DNA from: Bacteroidota bacterium
GTDB taxonomy: Bacteria > Bacteroidota > Ignavibacteria > Ignavibacteriales > Ignavibacteriaceae
DNA: 6,720 bases
Assembly: GCA_024278655.1 (NCBI GenBank)
Contig: JAJRSV010000155.1
Span: 1-6,720, forward strand
Reading direction: 5' to 3'
Part shown: positions 1 to 5,885 of the stretch, in pieces
How positions within the stretch are numbered: the first letter of the stretch is position 1
How the letters are laid out: the number at the start of each line of letters is the position of its first letter
The notes under the pieces: generated by a model
What the model saw: only the letters and a program-made list of their open reading frames with translations
What the model was told of the DNA's origin: nothing
Databases searched by the model: none
Translations under genes and position numbers: made by a program

Positions 1-1379
1 AGTAAATGCACACTTACGTAAGTCGATGCATCTGTCGAAGCGCAAAGCATATCGAGTATGTTATCCCTGTTAACATCGCCCAAAGCCGGCGTTTGAAAGA
101 ATGTTGTTTGTCCGGTTAATTCAATCGGCCAAGCTGGTACAACTGTTCCGTCGTGATTGTAAGCATGATAAAGAGGCGGACTTGCGTTATCGTCCGTAAT
201 CAATTCTATTAAATTATCGTTATCGATATCGGCTAAGATTATTTGTGCGTTAATTGCGTTAACCGGTCCCACGGGAAAGCCGGGTAATAAATCCCCGTTA
301 GCATTCCATACATAAACATAATTAGCGGGCGTTGCACTCAACACCTGGTCACCGACTGCAATATCGATTATGTTGTCTTCATCAATGTATCCGACTGCAG
401 GCGGGGAATAAACCCACCAGTTTGTAGTCTTGGGCCAGCCGGTAAGAATAGAACCGTCATTCTTCATAATATAAACACTGCCTGTTCCGGTATTTATGTT
501 ATGCGTTCCGAAGATTATCTCTCTTACATTATCATTATCCACATCGGCTAACACCGGCGAAGAATACGAGTGAGTTGAGCCCGATGGAAGCTCGAACGGA
601 AATCCTGTAAGCAGGTTGCCGTCTTTATCCCAAACGTAAAGTCTTGTATAAGACTCGAAAATAATTTCGGGAACACCGTCGCCTGTAATATCACCCACAG
701 CCGCACTCGATGCAGGCACACCTATTGTTGTTTGAGGCCAACCGGGGAACACCGTTCCGTCTCCTTTATAAACCCACACTTCACCATCGGGATAAAGACG
801 TTTGTTAATTATTATTTCGAGTGCACCGTCACCATCCAAATCGGCTAAAACCGGAGAGCGGGTTGAATAGCCGTGAGTAATAGGAAATCCGGTTACATTG
901 CTTCCGTCTTTTTCGAAAGCGTAAAGCGTTCCGCTTGTTGTGCCCGAATATCTTGTAACAACAATTTCACCTTCACCGTCTCCGTCAATATCGCCGAATG
1001 CAGGTGCGCTTTGCATTGTAGGTGTAACCGATTTCGGCCATCCCGGTACATCCGTGCCGTCGGAGTTCCATGCATAAACTTTATTGCCGATGTTATATAA
1101 AACTTCCAGTTCCGGGTCGGAATCCATGTTAACCATTATTCCGCCTTCAACCGAAAAGCCGGACATCTGTTTCGGAAAACCGTTGAAATTGGGAAACGTA
1201 TCGAGCAGGATTGTTTCCTGCACAATCTTATCCGAAATAGTTTTTACTACGTTAATTCGGTTGTTAACATCGGGCAGGTAATTGTTGTTTGTTGTAATCT
1301 CTGCTTTTCCCACAGAAGTTTGTGCGTGCAGTGAGGAAAGAAAAATCAGGATGAAAATAACAGTAAATAATTTCTTCAT
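1..1379 (-). CDS. Secreted FG-GAP/VCBS-repeat beta-propeller protein (C-terminus beyond the window)
   Basis: The frame is open from the ATG at 1379-1377 to the window edge, giving 459 residues with no stop. Residues 1-19 form a Sec signal peptide (KK, a hydrophobic core, then SLHA before Gln20); there is no lipobox cysteine. From about residue 80 a unit of roughly 50 residues recurs. Seven calcium-loop motifs start near residues 129, 179, 229, 278, 330, 383 and 434, for example GDIDGDGEGEI and ADLDGDGALEI. Each is preceded by a GWP/GFP-type turn (113, 164, 213, 259, 314, 367, 417). This is the pattern of FG-GAP/VCBS repeats, which fold as a seven- or eight-bladed propeller in integrin-like and secreted proteins. 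Ligand and function are unknown. Such proteins in this lineage usually end in a T9SS sorting domain, which would lie off the left edge. The start is supported by a strong AAGGAGG six bases upstream. Confidence 0.9.
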   Translation of the reverse strand, partial: MKKLFTVIFILIFLSSLHAQTSVGKAEITTNNNYLPDVNNRINVVKTISDKIVQETILLDTFPNFNGFPKQMSGFSVEGGIMVNMDSDPELEVLYNIGNKVYAWNSDGTDVPGWPKSVTPTMQSAPAFGDIDGDGEGEIVVTRYSGTTSGTLYAFEKDGSNVTGFPITHGYSTRSPVLADLDGDGALEIIINKRLYPDGEVWVYKGDGTVFPGWPQTTIGVPASSAAVGDITGDGVPEIIFESYTRLYVWDKDGNLLTGFPFELPSGSTHSYSSPVLADVDNDNVREIIFGTHNINTGTGSVYIMKNDGSILTGWPKTTNWWVYSPPAVGYIDEDNIIDIAVGDQVLSATPANYVYVWNANGDLLPGFPVGPVNAINAQIILADIDNDNLIELITDDNASPPLYHAYNHDGTVVPAWPIELTGQTTFFQTPALGDVNRDNILDMLCASTDASTYVSVHL

Positions 1380-1385
1380 AGCAAT

Positions 1386-1392
1386 CCTCCTT
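1386..1392 (-). promoter_or_regulatory. Ribosome binding site of the FG-GAP protein gene
   Basis: The minus strand reads AAGGAGG, a near-perfect Shine-Dalgarno sequence, six bases before the ATG at 1379. It fixes the start of this gene and suggests efficient translation. No clear TAnnTTTG or TATAAT promoter was found in the roughly 70 bases between it and the upstream terminator. Confidence 0.75.
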
Positions 1393-1460
1393 AAGAATAA
1401 TAACTAAAAGTAAACGCATTAGTTTAAAAATTCAAATTAATAATGAGGAAAGCTGTTAAA

Positions 1461-1499
1461 TAAAAACGGAGCCGGCTGTTAAAACCGGCTCCGCTTTTT
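1461..1499 (-). terminator. Symmetric rho-independent terminator
   Basis: A perfect 9-bp GC-rich stem (CGGAGCCGG at 1467-1475 with CCGGCTCCG at 1485-1493) closes a 9-nt loop. It is flanked by A5 (1462-1466) on the left and T5 (1495-1499) on the right, so it has terminator form on both strands. On the minus strand it lies about 160 bases after the stop of the DUF5666-repeat gene and about 85 bases before the FG-GAP gene. It therefore should end transcripts of the former and separate the two genes into different transcription units. Confidence 0.8.
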
Positions 1500-1656
1500 G
1501 AGGATTATTGGGAGGAGTTCTACAATTCGCCCAATGGGCAATACGTCAATCATTACTTGAACAACAGCCCCAATAAACCGTTGGTCCCTGATTAAACGAT
1601 TCCATTATTTAATCAACAACCCCGACAAGGTCGGGATTACTAATCAAATGATAATA
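1500..1656. other. 3' untranslated stretch with several palindromes, no gene
   Basis: No coding frame is supported here. Inverted repeats are seen at 1589-1596 with 1608-1615 (8 bp, 11-nt loop), at 1621-1626 with 1630-1635 (CCCGAC/GTCGGG, 3-nt loop), and a short GCCC/GGGC at 1529-1539. None has a T-tract directly after it, so they are not obvious terminators. They may be RNA structure in the 3' end of the DUF5666-repeat transcript, or remnants of small palindromic repeats. Confidence 0.4.
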
Positions 1657-1668
1657 TCATTTGATTAG
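1640..1668 (-). repeat. 13-bp hairpin overlapping the stop codon of the DUF5666-repeat gene
   Basis: Bases 1640-1652 are perfectly complementary to 1656-1668 with a 3-nt loop. The TGA stop of the upstream gene (1659-1657) lies inside the right arm, so the last codons (Leu-Ile-Lys) and the stop form half of the stem. It is AT-rich and lacks a following T-tract; a hairpin at this place could protect the 3' end of the mRNA from exonucleases, but that is inference. Confidence 0.5.
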
Positions 1669-2961
1669 CAACATCTTCTTCACCTGAACAAATCCTGCAC
1701 CCGAACCTGTTCCCGGAGTATTAACCTGTAATCTGTAAAGGTAAACTCCCGAAGCGAGGTTCGAGGCATTAAACTGAACCGAATGCATGCCCTGAGTTAA
1801 GTTATTGTTTACAAGGGTAGCAACCTCTTCTCCTACTATGTTGTAAACCTTCAAAGTTACAAATGCTTCCTGCGGAAGTGTGAACCGTATAGTTGTTGAA
1901 GGATTAAACGGGTTCGGGAAATTTTGATAAAGTGTATATTCTTTTACAACAGACAGACTGCCGTCATCCGAATTTGTTACGGTATCTGCCGATTTCTTTA
2001 TCTGCAGTGCCAGCGGGTCTCCTGCTGCCGATACATCCGCCCAAACAGTTACTTCATCGCCCGGATGAATGTTCGAGTAATCCATCGGCTTGTAATCGGA
2101 TGTGAGGACGATCGTCTCGCTGTTTATCTGGTAACTCGGCTGGGAAATCACGATGAAATCGGGACCGACCGTAATAACGGTTCCTGTTGATTTAACGACA
2201 TTCGGATTTTCCGAAATCTTTATTCTGCTTGCAACATAAACTCCGTTTTGTAACTGAGTTACTTTAGCTTTAACTACCAATCCGGTTTCCAGTTCTGTAA
2301 AGTCTGTTTGCCTGTTAGCCAAATCGGTAATGAATGTTACGTTGTTAAGTTCGATGTTGAGGTTACCCATTACAAGTGAGTTTCCGGTTATACCGTTTAT
2401 TGTTCCGATAATTGCGGCATCGCCCGGGCTATCCACTTTTATTCTTGTGGCAAGCAGACTGCTGTCGCTCTGAACTTCGGCTCTGACTTCAACATGCATT
2501 CCTACCGTCAAGTAGGTTACATCAACCGTATCGCCGCTTTCCGAAATAATTACGGTAGCCGCATCGATGTAAAATTGCCAGTTTCCAACCTGACCCATTG
2601 TATCGCTTATTGCATCAAGCGTTCCTTCGAACTCAACGGTGTTGGACCATAAATCTTCCACTTCAATTTTAGTTGCGTAGTAGCTGCCGTCATCCAAAAG
2701 AATTCCGTAAACTTCTACTATCATTCCTATTTCAAGATCGTTAATTGTAATCGGGTCGTGGTTTTCATCCAGTATAACCGTGTTCGAATCGGTTTGGAAT
2801 TCTATACCGGCAACAACAACGGTATGGTCGTAGATTGTATCGATAGCTGCTGTAATTTCGATATGCTGATAATTCTCGTCTTCAACTTTAATTCTTGTTG
2901 CAAGGAATGTGCTGTCTGCCTGAAGTATTGCCTTAACTTCCACTTTCATTCCTACCATCAA
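1657..2961 (-). CDS. C-terminal part of the interrupted DUF5666-repeat protein, with T9SS sorting domain
   Basis: This open frame of up to 434 residues begins at TTG 2961 (next ATG at 2958). No Shine-Dalgarno precedes either, and there is no signal peptide. It lies in the same frame as the upstream piece, behind the TAA at 3001-3003, so it is best read as the continuation of that gene. Residues 1-28 complete domain 5 of the array. Domains 6 to 9 follow at about 35-103, 108-177, 182-251 and 257-325 and become progressively more divergent. Residues 342-434 are a T9SS type A sorting domain: YQNFPNPFNPST, a beta-sandwich with KVYNIVGEEV and ASGVYLYRL, then a basic end in VKKMLLIK. The sorting domain normally directs outer-membrane translocation after Sec export, which this piece could not undergo alone. 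As a separate protein it is therefore probably not functional. An independent start at 2961 cannot be excluded. Confidence 0.75.
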   Translation of the reverse strand: MMVGMKVEVKAILQADSTFLATRIKVEDENYQHIEITAAIDTIYDHTVVVAGIEFQTDSNTVILDENHDPITINDLEIGMIVEVYGILLDDGSYYATKIEVEDLWSNTVEFEGTLDAISDTMGQVGNWQFYIDAATVIISESGDTVDVTYLTVGMHVEVRAEVQSDSSLLATRIKVDSPGDAAIIGTINGITGNSLVMGNLNIELNNVTFITDLANRQTDFTELETGLVVKAKVTQLQNGVYVASRIKISENPNVVKSTGTVITVGPDFIVISQPSYQINSETIVLTSDYKPMDYSNIHPGDEVTVWADVSAAGDPLALQIKKSADTVTNSDDGSLSVVKEYTLYQNFPNPFNPSTTIRFTLPQEAFVTLKVYNIVGEEVATLVNNNLTQGMHSVQFNASNLASGVYLYRLQVNTPGTGSGAGFVQVKKMLLIK

Positions 2962-3996
2962 ATCATCAAACGTAATCGGGTTGTGCTGGTCATCCAGTAT
3001 TTAGGTCTGATCGTTCACAAAGAATGTAATACCGCTTACTACCAAGGATGAGGAGTCTTTCGATTCGATATAACCTTCTATTTCAAAATTATTATCGTGG
3101 TCGCCTTCTCTTTCAATTTCGGTAGCGAGGAATGTGCTGTCGCTTTGAAGCTGTGCTTTAACTTCTACGAAGTCACCAACGATAAGATCTTCAAAAGCAA
3201 TCGGATTATCGTGATCTTTTATGACTGTATTTTCATCAACATAAAAAGTGATTCCGTTAACCACAAGACTACTGTCGCCTAACGATTCGATAAAACCTTC
3301 GGTTTCGAAATTACCGTCGTGTCCGCCTTCATCGTCCAGTTCTATTTTGGTAGCTAAGTAAGAAGTATCGGTAAGTACAACTGCGTGAACCTCTACGTAA
3401 TCACCTTCGCTTAAATTTTCGAAAGGAATTATAGTATCGTGATCTTTAATAAGAGTATTTTCATCAACAACAAAGAGCATTCCGTTAACGGTAAGTGAAC
3501 TGTCGCCGATCGATTCAATGTATCCTTCGGTTTCAAAATCGTCGTCTCCCGAACCGTGCTCACCTTCAATTTTAATTTCGTTGGAAAGGAAGGTTCCGTC
3601 ATCCATGTAGTGAGCTTTAACTTCTACAAAGTCTCCCTCGCTTAAATCGCCGAAAGATATATGATTATCGCCGTCTTTAACTACGGTTTGATCATCAACA
3701 TAAAGCGTAATGCCGTTAACGATAAGGAAATCATCGCCGAGCGATTCGATATATCCTTTTGTTTCAAGCTGTCCGTTGTGTTCCGGTTCGTCTTCAAGCT
3801 TAATTTTCGAAGCGGTAAATCCCGCATCGGTTACATTAGCTTTAACTTCAACAACATCTCCGATGTTTAAATCGGAAAAGTTTATCGGGTCACCATGATT
3901 ATTCTTAATCATAGTTTCGCCGGTTACGAGAAAGCTCAAACCGTTTACTTCCAGACTGCTGTCTGAAAGGGCGGTTATTTCGCCGTTGGTTTCAAC
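1987..3996 (-). repeat. Tandem array of nine DUF5666-like domains
   Basis: Counting across the internal stop, nine units of about 70-77 residues are recognisable. The shared pattern is ETEGYIESLGDSSLxVNG, then xVDENTVIKD, FEDLxxGDxVEVKA, and finally a FLATxIExE element. Units 2 to 5 are the most alike at DNA level: the motif CGATTC starts at 3742, 3511, 3283 and 3061, a period of 222-231 bases. Units 7 to 9 are clearly diverged. The pattern agrees with the DUF5666 family of small beta-rich secreted domains, whose role is not known. The N-terminal copies being most similar suggests recent duplication at that end. Confidence 0.75.
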
Positions 3997-4101
3997 ATCG
4001 TAGTTATCGTCGTCGGCAAATACCGTGCTTGCCGAAAACGTAAAAATCAGCAATGTTAAAATCGCTGCTATTAATTTTAATTTATGGTTCGCTTGTTTCA
4101 T
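3001..4101 (-). CDS. N-terminal part of a secreted DUF5666-repeat protein, ended by an internal stop codon
   Basis: This piece has 366 residues from ATG 4101, preceded by AGGAG six bases upstream. Residues 1-29 form a Sec signal peptide (LKLIAAILTLLIFTFSAS core, cleavage after VFA). Four whole DUF5666-like domains follow at about 35-104, 112-180, 189-258 and 265-333, and then the first 28 residues of a fifth, broken at FFVNDQT. The next codon is TAA, yet the same frame goes on with ILDDQHNPITFDDL, exactly what the domain requires, into the downstream piece. Together they would make a protein of 814 codons. The acidic linkers (EDE, GDDD, DHD) between domains suggest a surface or calcium-rich environment. 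As it stands the product is exported but lacks the T9SS sorting domain and ends in half a domain, so it is either a pseudogene fragment, a truncated periplasmic protein, or the result of a sequence error. Confidence 0.85.
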   Translation of the reverse strand: MKQANHKLKLIAAILTLLIFTFSASTVFADDDNYDVETNGEITALSDSSLEVNGLSFLVTGETMIKNNHGDPINFSDLNIGDVVEVKANVTDAGFTASKIKLEDEPEHNGQLETKGYIESLGDDFLIVNGITLYVDDQTVVKDGDNHISFGDLSEGDFVEVKAHYMDDGTFLSNEIKIEGEHGSGDDDFETEGYIESIGDSSLTVNGMLFVVDENTLIKDHDTIIPFENLSEGDYVEVHAVVLTDTSYLATKIELDDEGGHDGNFETEGFIESLGDSSLVVNGITFYVDENTVIKDHDNPIAFEDLIVGDFVEVKAQLQSDSTFLATEIEREGDHDNNFEIEGYIESKDSSSLVVSGITFFVNDQT

Positions 4102-4366
4102 TTATTGCTCCTGATTATTATTTGTTATTTCCGTTTTCATTATACAACTAATTAGTAACCGGATTTGGATATTGGTGACATTTGAGGGACGGAAATCGGA
4201 AGGCAATATGTTTTGATTTTGTGCGAAAAACAAAACTTTTACCAAACCTTTGTAATCAGCCCGGTTTTTTTACTATTGCGAAAGTAATTGCTTCAGCTTA
4301 CAGAATTTCTGAATATTTCATTATATCTTTAAGGGTTAATTATTCAACAATTAATTACGGATTAAA
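4102..4366. other. Intergenic region between divergent genes
   Basis: This region must carry the promoters of both the DUF5666-repeat gene (minus) and the hydrolase (plus). For the minus strand, TATAAT at 4144-4139 is a candidate. For the plus strand, TTTG at 4249-4252 and TACTATTG at 4271-4278 (18-base spacing, one mismatch to TAnnTTTG) form a weak Bacteroidota-like pair. I see no riboswitch, operator or small gene. A short reading frame at 4182-4370 on the plus strand has no recognisable product or supporting signals. Confidence 0.35.
4108..4112 (-). promoter_or_regulatory. Ribosome binding site of the DUF5666-repeat gene
   Basis: The minus strand reads AGGAG six bases before the ATG at 4101, which supports this start and the signal peptide that follows it. 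A TATAAT hexamer (minus strand, 4144-4139) lies 27 bases further upstream and is a candidate -10 element, but no good -35 accompanies it. Confidence 0.6.
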
Positions 4367-5128
4367 ATGAAATTAGGATTAGTTCAATACAGTCCCGTTT
4401 GGGAAGATAAAGAAGCAAACAAGCAAAAGATTATTACACTGCTAAAAGAAGAAATGAACGATTTCGATTTGTTGATATTTCCCGAAATGACTCTTACCGG
4501 TTTTACGATGAAATCGAAAAAGTTTGCGGAAAAGCCGAAAGGGGAGAGCTTCAAGTTTTTCAGGAGTATTGCCAAAGATTATAAAGTGCACGTTATGGCA
4601 GGAATTATCGAGAGCCCGAAGAAGAAAATTTACAATACTTTAATTCATATTTCACCAAAAGGAAAATTAGTTTCTTCGTACAGAAAAATTCATCCTTTCT
4701 CGTATGCAAAAGAGGATAAGTTTTATAATAAAGGAAGCAAGCAGGTAATAACAAAAATAGGGGAGTGGAAGATAGGTTTATCAATTTGTTACGATCTGCG
4801 CTTTCCGGAACTGTACAGGTATTACGCAAAAAAGCGGGTTCATTTAATTATAAACATAGCTAACTGGCCCGATACCAGAATCGAGCATTGGCACACACTG
4901 CTTAAAGCAAGAGCAATTGAAAACCAGTGTTACGTAGCCGGAGTTAACAGAGTGGGTGATGCACCGAAACTTCATTACAACGGGATGAGCGGTGTATTCG
5001 ATCCGCTCGGACGAACCGTAGATATTGTTGAAAATGAAGAGCGGATTATCTTTGCGGAAATCCACAAAGCCGAAGTAGAGGATGTTAGAAAAACATTACC
5101 TTTTTTGGAAGACATCAGATTGATATAA
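4367..5128 (+). CDS. Carbon-nitrogen hydrolase (nitrilase superfamily), omega-amidase-like
   Basis: The 253-residue length is typical of bacterial Nit2/YafV/MtnU-type enzymes. All catalytic residues of the superfamily are visible: Glu40 in LIFPEMTLTGF, Lys107 in SYRKIHPF and the nucleophile Cys141 in SICYDLRFPEL, with Glu116 as the likely second glutamate. The segment HWHTLLKARAIENQCYVAGVNRVG (about residues 164-187, approximate) matches a stretch I recall from E. coli YafV. The ending in LPFLEDIR resembles B. subtilis MtnU, so the exact subgroup is open. Known members hydrolyse omega-amides such as alpha-ketoglutaramate or ketomethylthiobutyramide, in transamination by-product clearance and methionine salvage. 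The enzyme should be cytoplasmic. It stands alone on the plus strand, divergent from the DUF5666 gene and convergent with the peroxiredoxin. No real Shine-Dalgarno precedes the ATG, which is common in this phylum. Confidence 0.92.
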   Translation: MKLGLVQYSPVWEDKEANKQKIITLLKEEMNDFDLLIFPEMTLTGFTMKSKKFAEKPKGESFKFFRSIAKDYKVHVMAGIIESPKKKIYNTLIHISPKGKLVSSYRKIHPFSYAKEDKFYNKGSKQVITKIGEWKIGLSICYDLRFPELYRYYAKKRVHLIINIANWPDTRIEHWHTLLKARAIENQCYVAGVNRVGDAPKLHYNGMSGVFDPLGRTVDIVENEERIIFAEIHKAEVEDVRKTLPFLEDIRLI

Positions 5129-5130
5129 AA

Positions 5131-5191
5131 GTCCCCCTCTCAAAAAAAAAGTCCCTCTCCTTTACAAGGAGAGGGATTTAGGGTGAGGTCT
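5131..5191 (+). repeat. Dispersed palindromic repeat, copy 1, with an extra partial left arm
   Basis: A 39-bp unit (5153-5191) consists of a perfect 10-bp palindrome (CCCTCTCCTT, 3-nt loop, AAGGAGAGGG) and a tail reading ATTTAGGGTGAGGTCT. It recurs at 5975-6013 in the same orientation with 4 differences, two of them in the loop. A second, partial left arm (GTCCCCCTCTC at 5131-5141) stands just upstream, split off by an A9 tract. The design is that of REP-like intergenic palindromes that occur in many copies per genome. It fills nearly the whole gap between the two convergent genes. Confidence 0.75.
5142..5177 (-). terminator. Rho-independent terminator of the peroxiredoxin gene
   Basis: Read on the minus strand, the stem AAGGAGAGGG/CCCTCTCCTT (5153-5175) can extend by a T-A pair at 5152/5176. 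It is followed after two bases by nine T (5150-5142). It begins 17 bases after the TAA of the peroxiredoxin gene. The plus strand has no T-tract after the hairpin, so the element works clearly only in one direction. It is formed by the dispersed repeat itself. Confidence 0.75.
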
Positions 5192-5193
5192 AA

Positions 5194-5736
5194 TTACACC
5201 TTCAAAGTTTCCTGACCCGGTTCCCAGTTACAGGGAGTAAGTCCACCGGTTTGAAGCGCATCCAATTCTCTTAATACTTCGTGAACGTTTCTGCCGACAT
5301 TCAAATCGTTTGCACAAATCCATTTAATCGTTCCTTCCGGATCGACGATGAAAGTTACTCTGTATGCAACTTTCTCATTTGCTTCAAGAATGCCCAATTC
5401 CTCAGCTAATGATTTTGATGTATCGGCAAGCATCGGAATATCGAGGTTCTTTAATTCCGGCGCAGCGTTTCTCCATCCGAGATGAACATACTCGGAATCG
5501 GTAGAAGCTGCAATTAACATTGCGTTACGCTTTTCGAACTCACTGTTCTGAGCATTAAACTCTGCTATCTCGGTAGGGCATACGAAAGTAAAATCTTTCG
5601 GATACCAGAACATTACCATCCACTTGCCGGCTTTTTTATGATCGTCTGAAGTTATCTCTGCAAACTCTTTTCCGTGCTCGAGTGACACGCATGCAGTCTT
5701 TTTAAATTCGGGAAACTTTTCTCCTAATCCTATCAT
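5194..5736 (-). CDS. ahpC: AhpC-type two-cysteine peroxiredoxin
   Basis: The 180-residue protein belongs to the AhpC/TSA (Prx1) family and reduces hydrogen peroxide, organic peroxides and possibly peroxynitrite in the cytoplasm. The peroxidatic Cys53 lies in the diagnostic PKDFTFVCPTE motif (P46, T50, C53), with the active-site Arg126 in YRVTFIVDPEG. A C-terminal resolving cysteine, Cys169, lies in LTPCNWEPG. The segments GRNVHEVLRELDALQ and CNW most resemble the mycobacterial AhpC subgroup, whose protein has CxC here; in this one the first of those cysteines is Thr167. Two further cysteines, 16 and 141, are not standard. No reductase (AhpF, AhpD, thioredoxin) is encoded nearby, so the electron donor is unknown. 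The start is supported by AAAAGGAG six bases upstream, and the gene has its own promoter and terminator, so it is monocistronic. Confidence 0.95.
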   Translation of the reverse strand: MIGLGEKFPEFKKTACVSLEHGKEFAEITSDDHKKAGKWMVMFWYPKDFTFVCPTEIAEFNAQNSEFEKRNAMLIAASTDSEYVHLGWRNAAPELKNLDIPMLADTSKSLAEELGILEANEKVAYRVTFIVDPEGTIKWICANDLNVGRNVHEVLRELDALQTGGLTPCNWEPGQETLKV

Positions 5737-5742
5737 TTTATT

Positions 5743-5750
5743 CTCCTTTT
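5743..5750 (-). promoter_or_regulatory. Ribosome binding site of ahpC
   Basis: The minus strand reads AAAAGGAG six bases before the ATG at 5736. This supports the annotated start, which also gives the usual family N-terminus (IGLGEKFPEF). Confidence 0.7.
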
Positions 5751-5779
5751 TATTTGCTGAATTAAAAATTTACCGTTTC

Positions 5780-5811
5780 CAAAGTTAGTCCTCCTCTCGC
5801 TACCTATCAAA
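5780..5811 (-). promoter_or_regulatory. Probable Bacteroidota-type promoter of ahpC
   Basis: On the minus strand a TTTG (5811-5808) is followed after 20 bases by TAACTTTG (5787-5780). This fits the -33 TTTG and -7 TAnnTTTG elements described for the primary sigma factor of Bacteroidota, with spacing in the usual range. It would start the transcript near 5773 and leave a leader of about 36 bases containing the ribosome binding site. A TATAAT on the same strand (5820-5815) lacks a partner -35. No OxyR or PerR operator is evident. Confidence 0.5.
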
Positions 5812-5850
5812 TAGATTATAACGATATTAACATAGATAAAGCTTATAAGA

Positions 5851-5885
5851 GTCAAAGGTCAGACGTCAAAAGTCAAACGTCAGAG
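5851..5885 (+). repeat. Five tandem heptamers GTCARAN
   Basis: Five consecutive 7-base units read GTCAAAG, GTCAGAC, GTCAAAA, GTCAAAC and GTCAGAG, with no base between them. Only positions 5 (A/G) and 7 vary. The array lies upstream of the ahpC promoter in non-coding DNA. It may be a simple-sequence expansion, part of a genome-wide dispersed repeat, or a set of direct-repeat binding sites; the sequence alone does not decide. Confidence 0.65.

Noticed and set aside
873..1281. Three short reading frames (873-1100 plus, 893-1075 minus, 1084-1281 plus)
   Set aside because: They overlap the FG-GAP gene in other frames, have no recognisable family or ribosome binding site, and the FG-GAP frame shows clear repeat conservation.
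3001..3003. Programmed stop-codon readthrough or recoding at the TAA
   Set aside because: TAA followed by A is an efficient termination context, and no pseudoknot or selenocysteine-type signal is visible; a mutation or sequence error is simpler.
1924..3898. Plus-strand reading frames within the DUF5666-repeat gene (1924-2190, 2758-3051, 3097-3282, 3661-3870, 3710-3898)
   Set aside because: They are antisense shadows; similar antisense frames recur because the domains repeat at DNA level.
3000..4000. CRISPR-like or satellite repeats at about 225-base spacing
   Set aside because: The period equals one protein domain and the frame is maintained; the repetition is that of coding DUF5666-like units.
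4336..4354. TTAATT/AATTAA inverted repeat just upstream of the hydrolase start
   Set aside because: Six AT-only pairs in AT-rich DNA are expected by chance, and nothing links them to a known operator.
4182..4370. Plus-strand frame of 62 residues ahead of the hydrolase
   Set aside because: Not similar to anything I recognise, no ribosome binding site, and it overlaps the hydrolase start by only a few bases.
4384..5065. Minus-strand frames inside the hydrolase gene (4384-4575, 4605-4829, 4844-5065)
   Set aside because: Antisense to a gene with a complete catalytic triad; no own signals.
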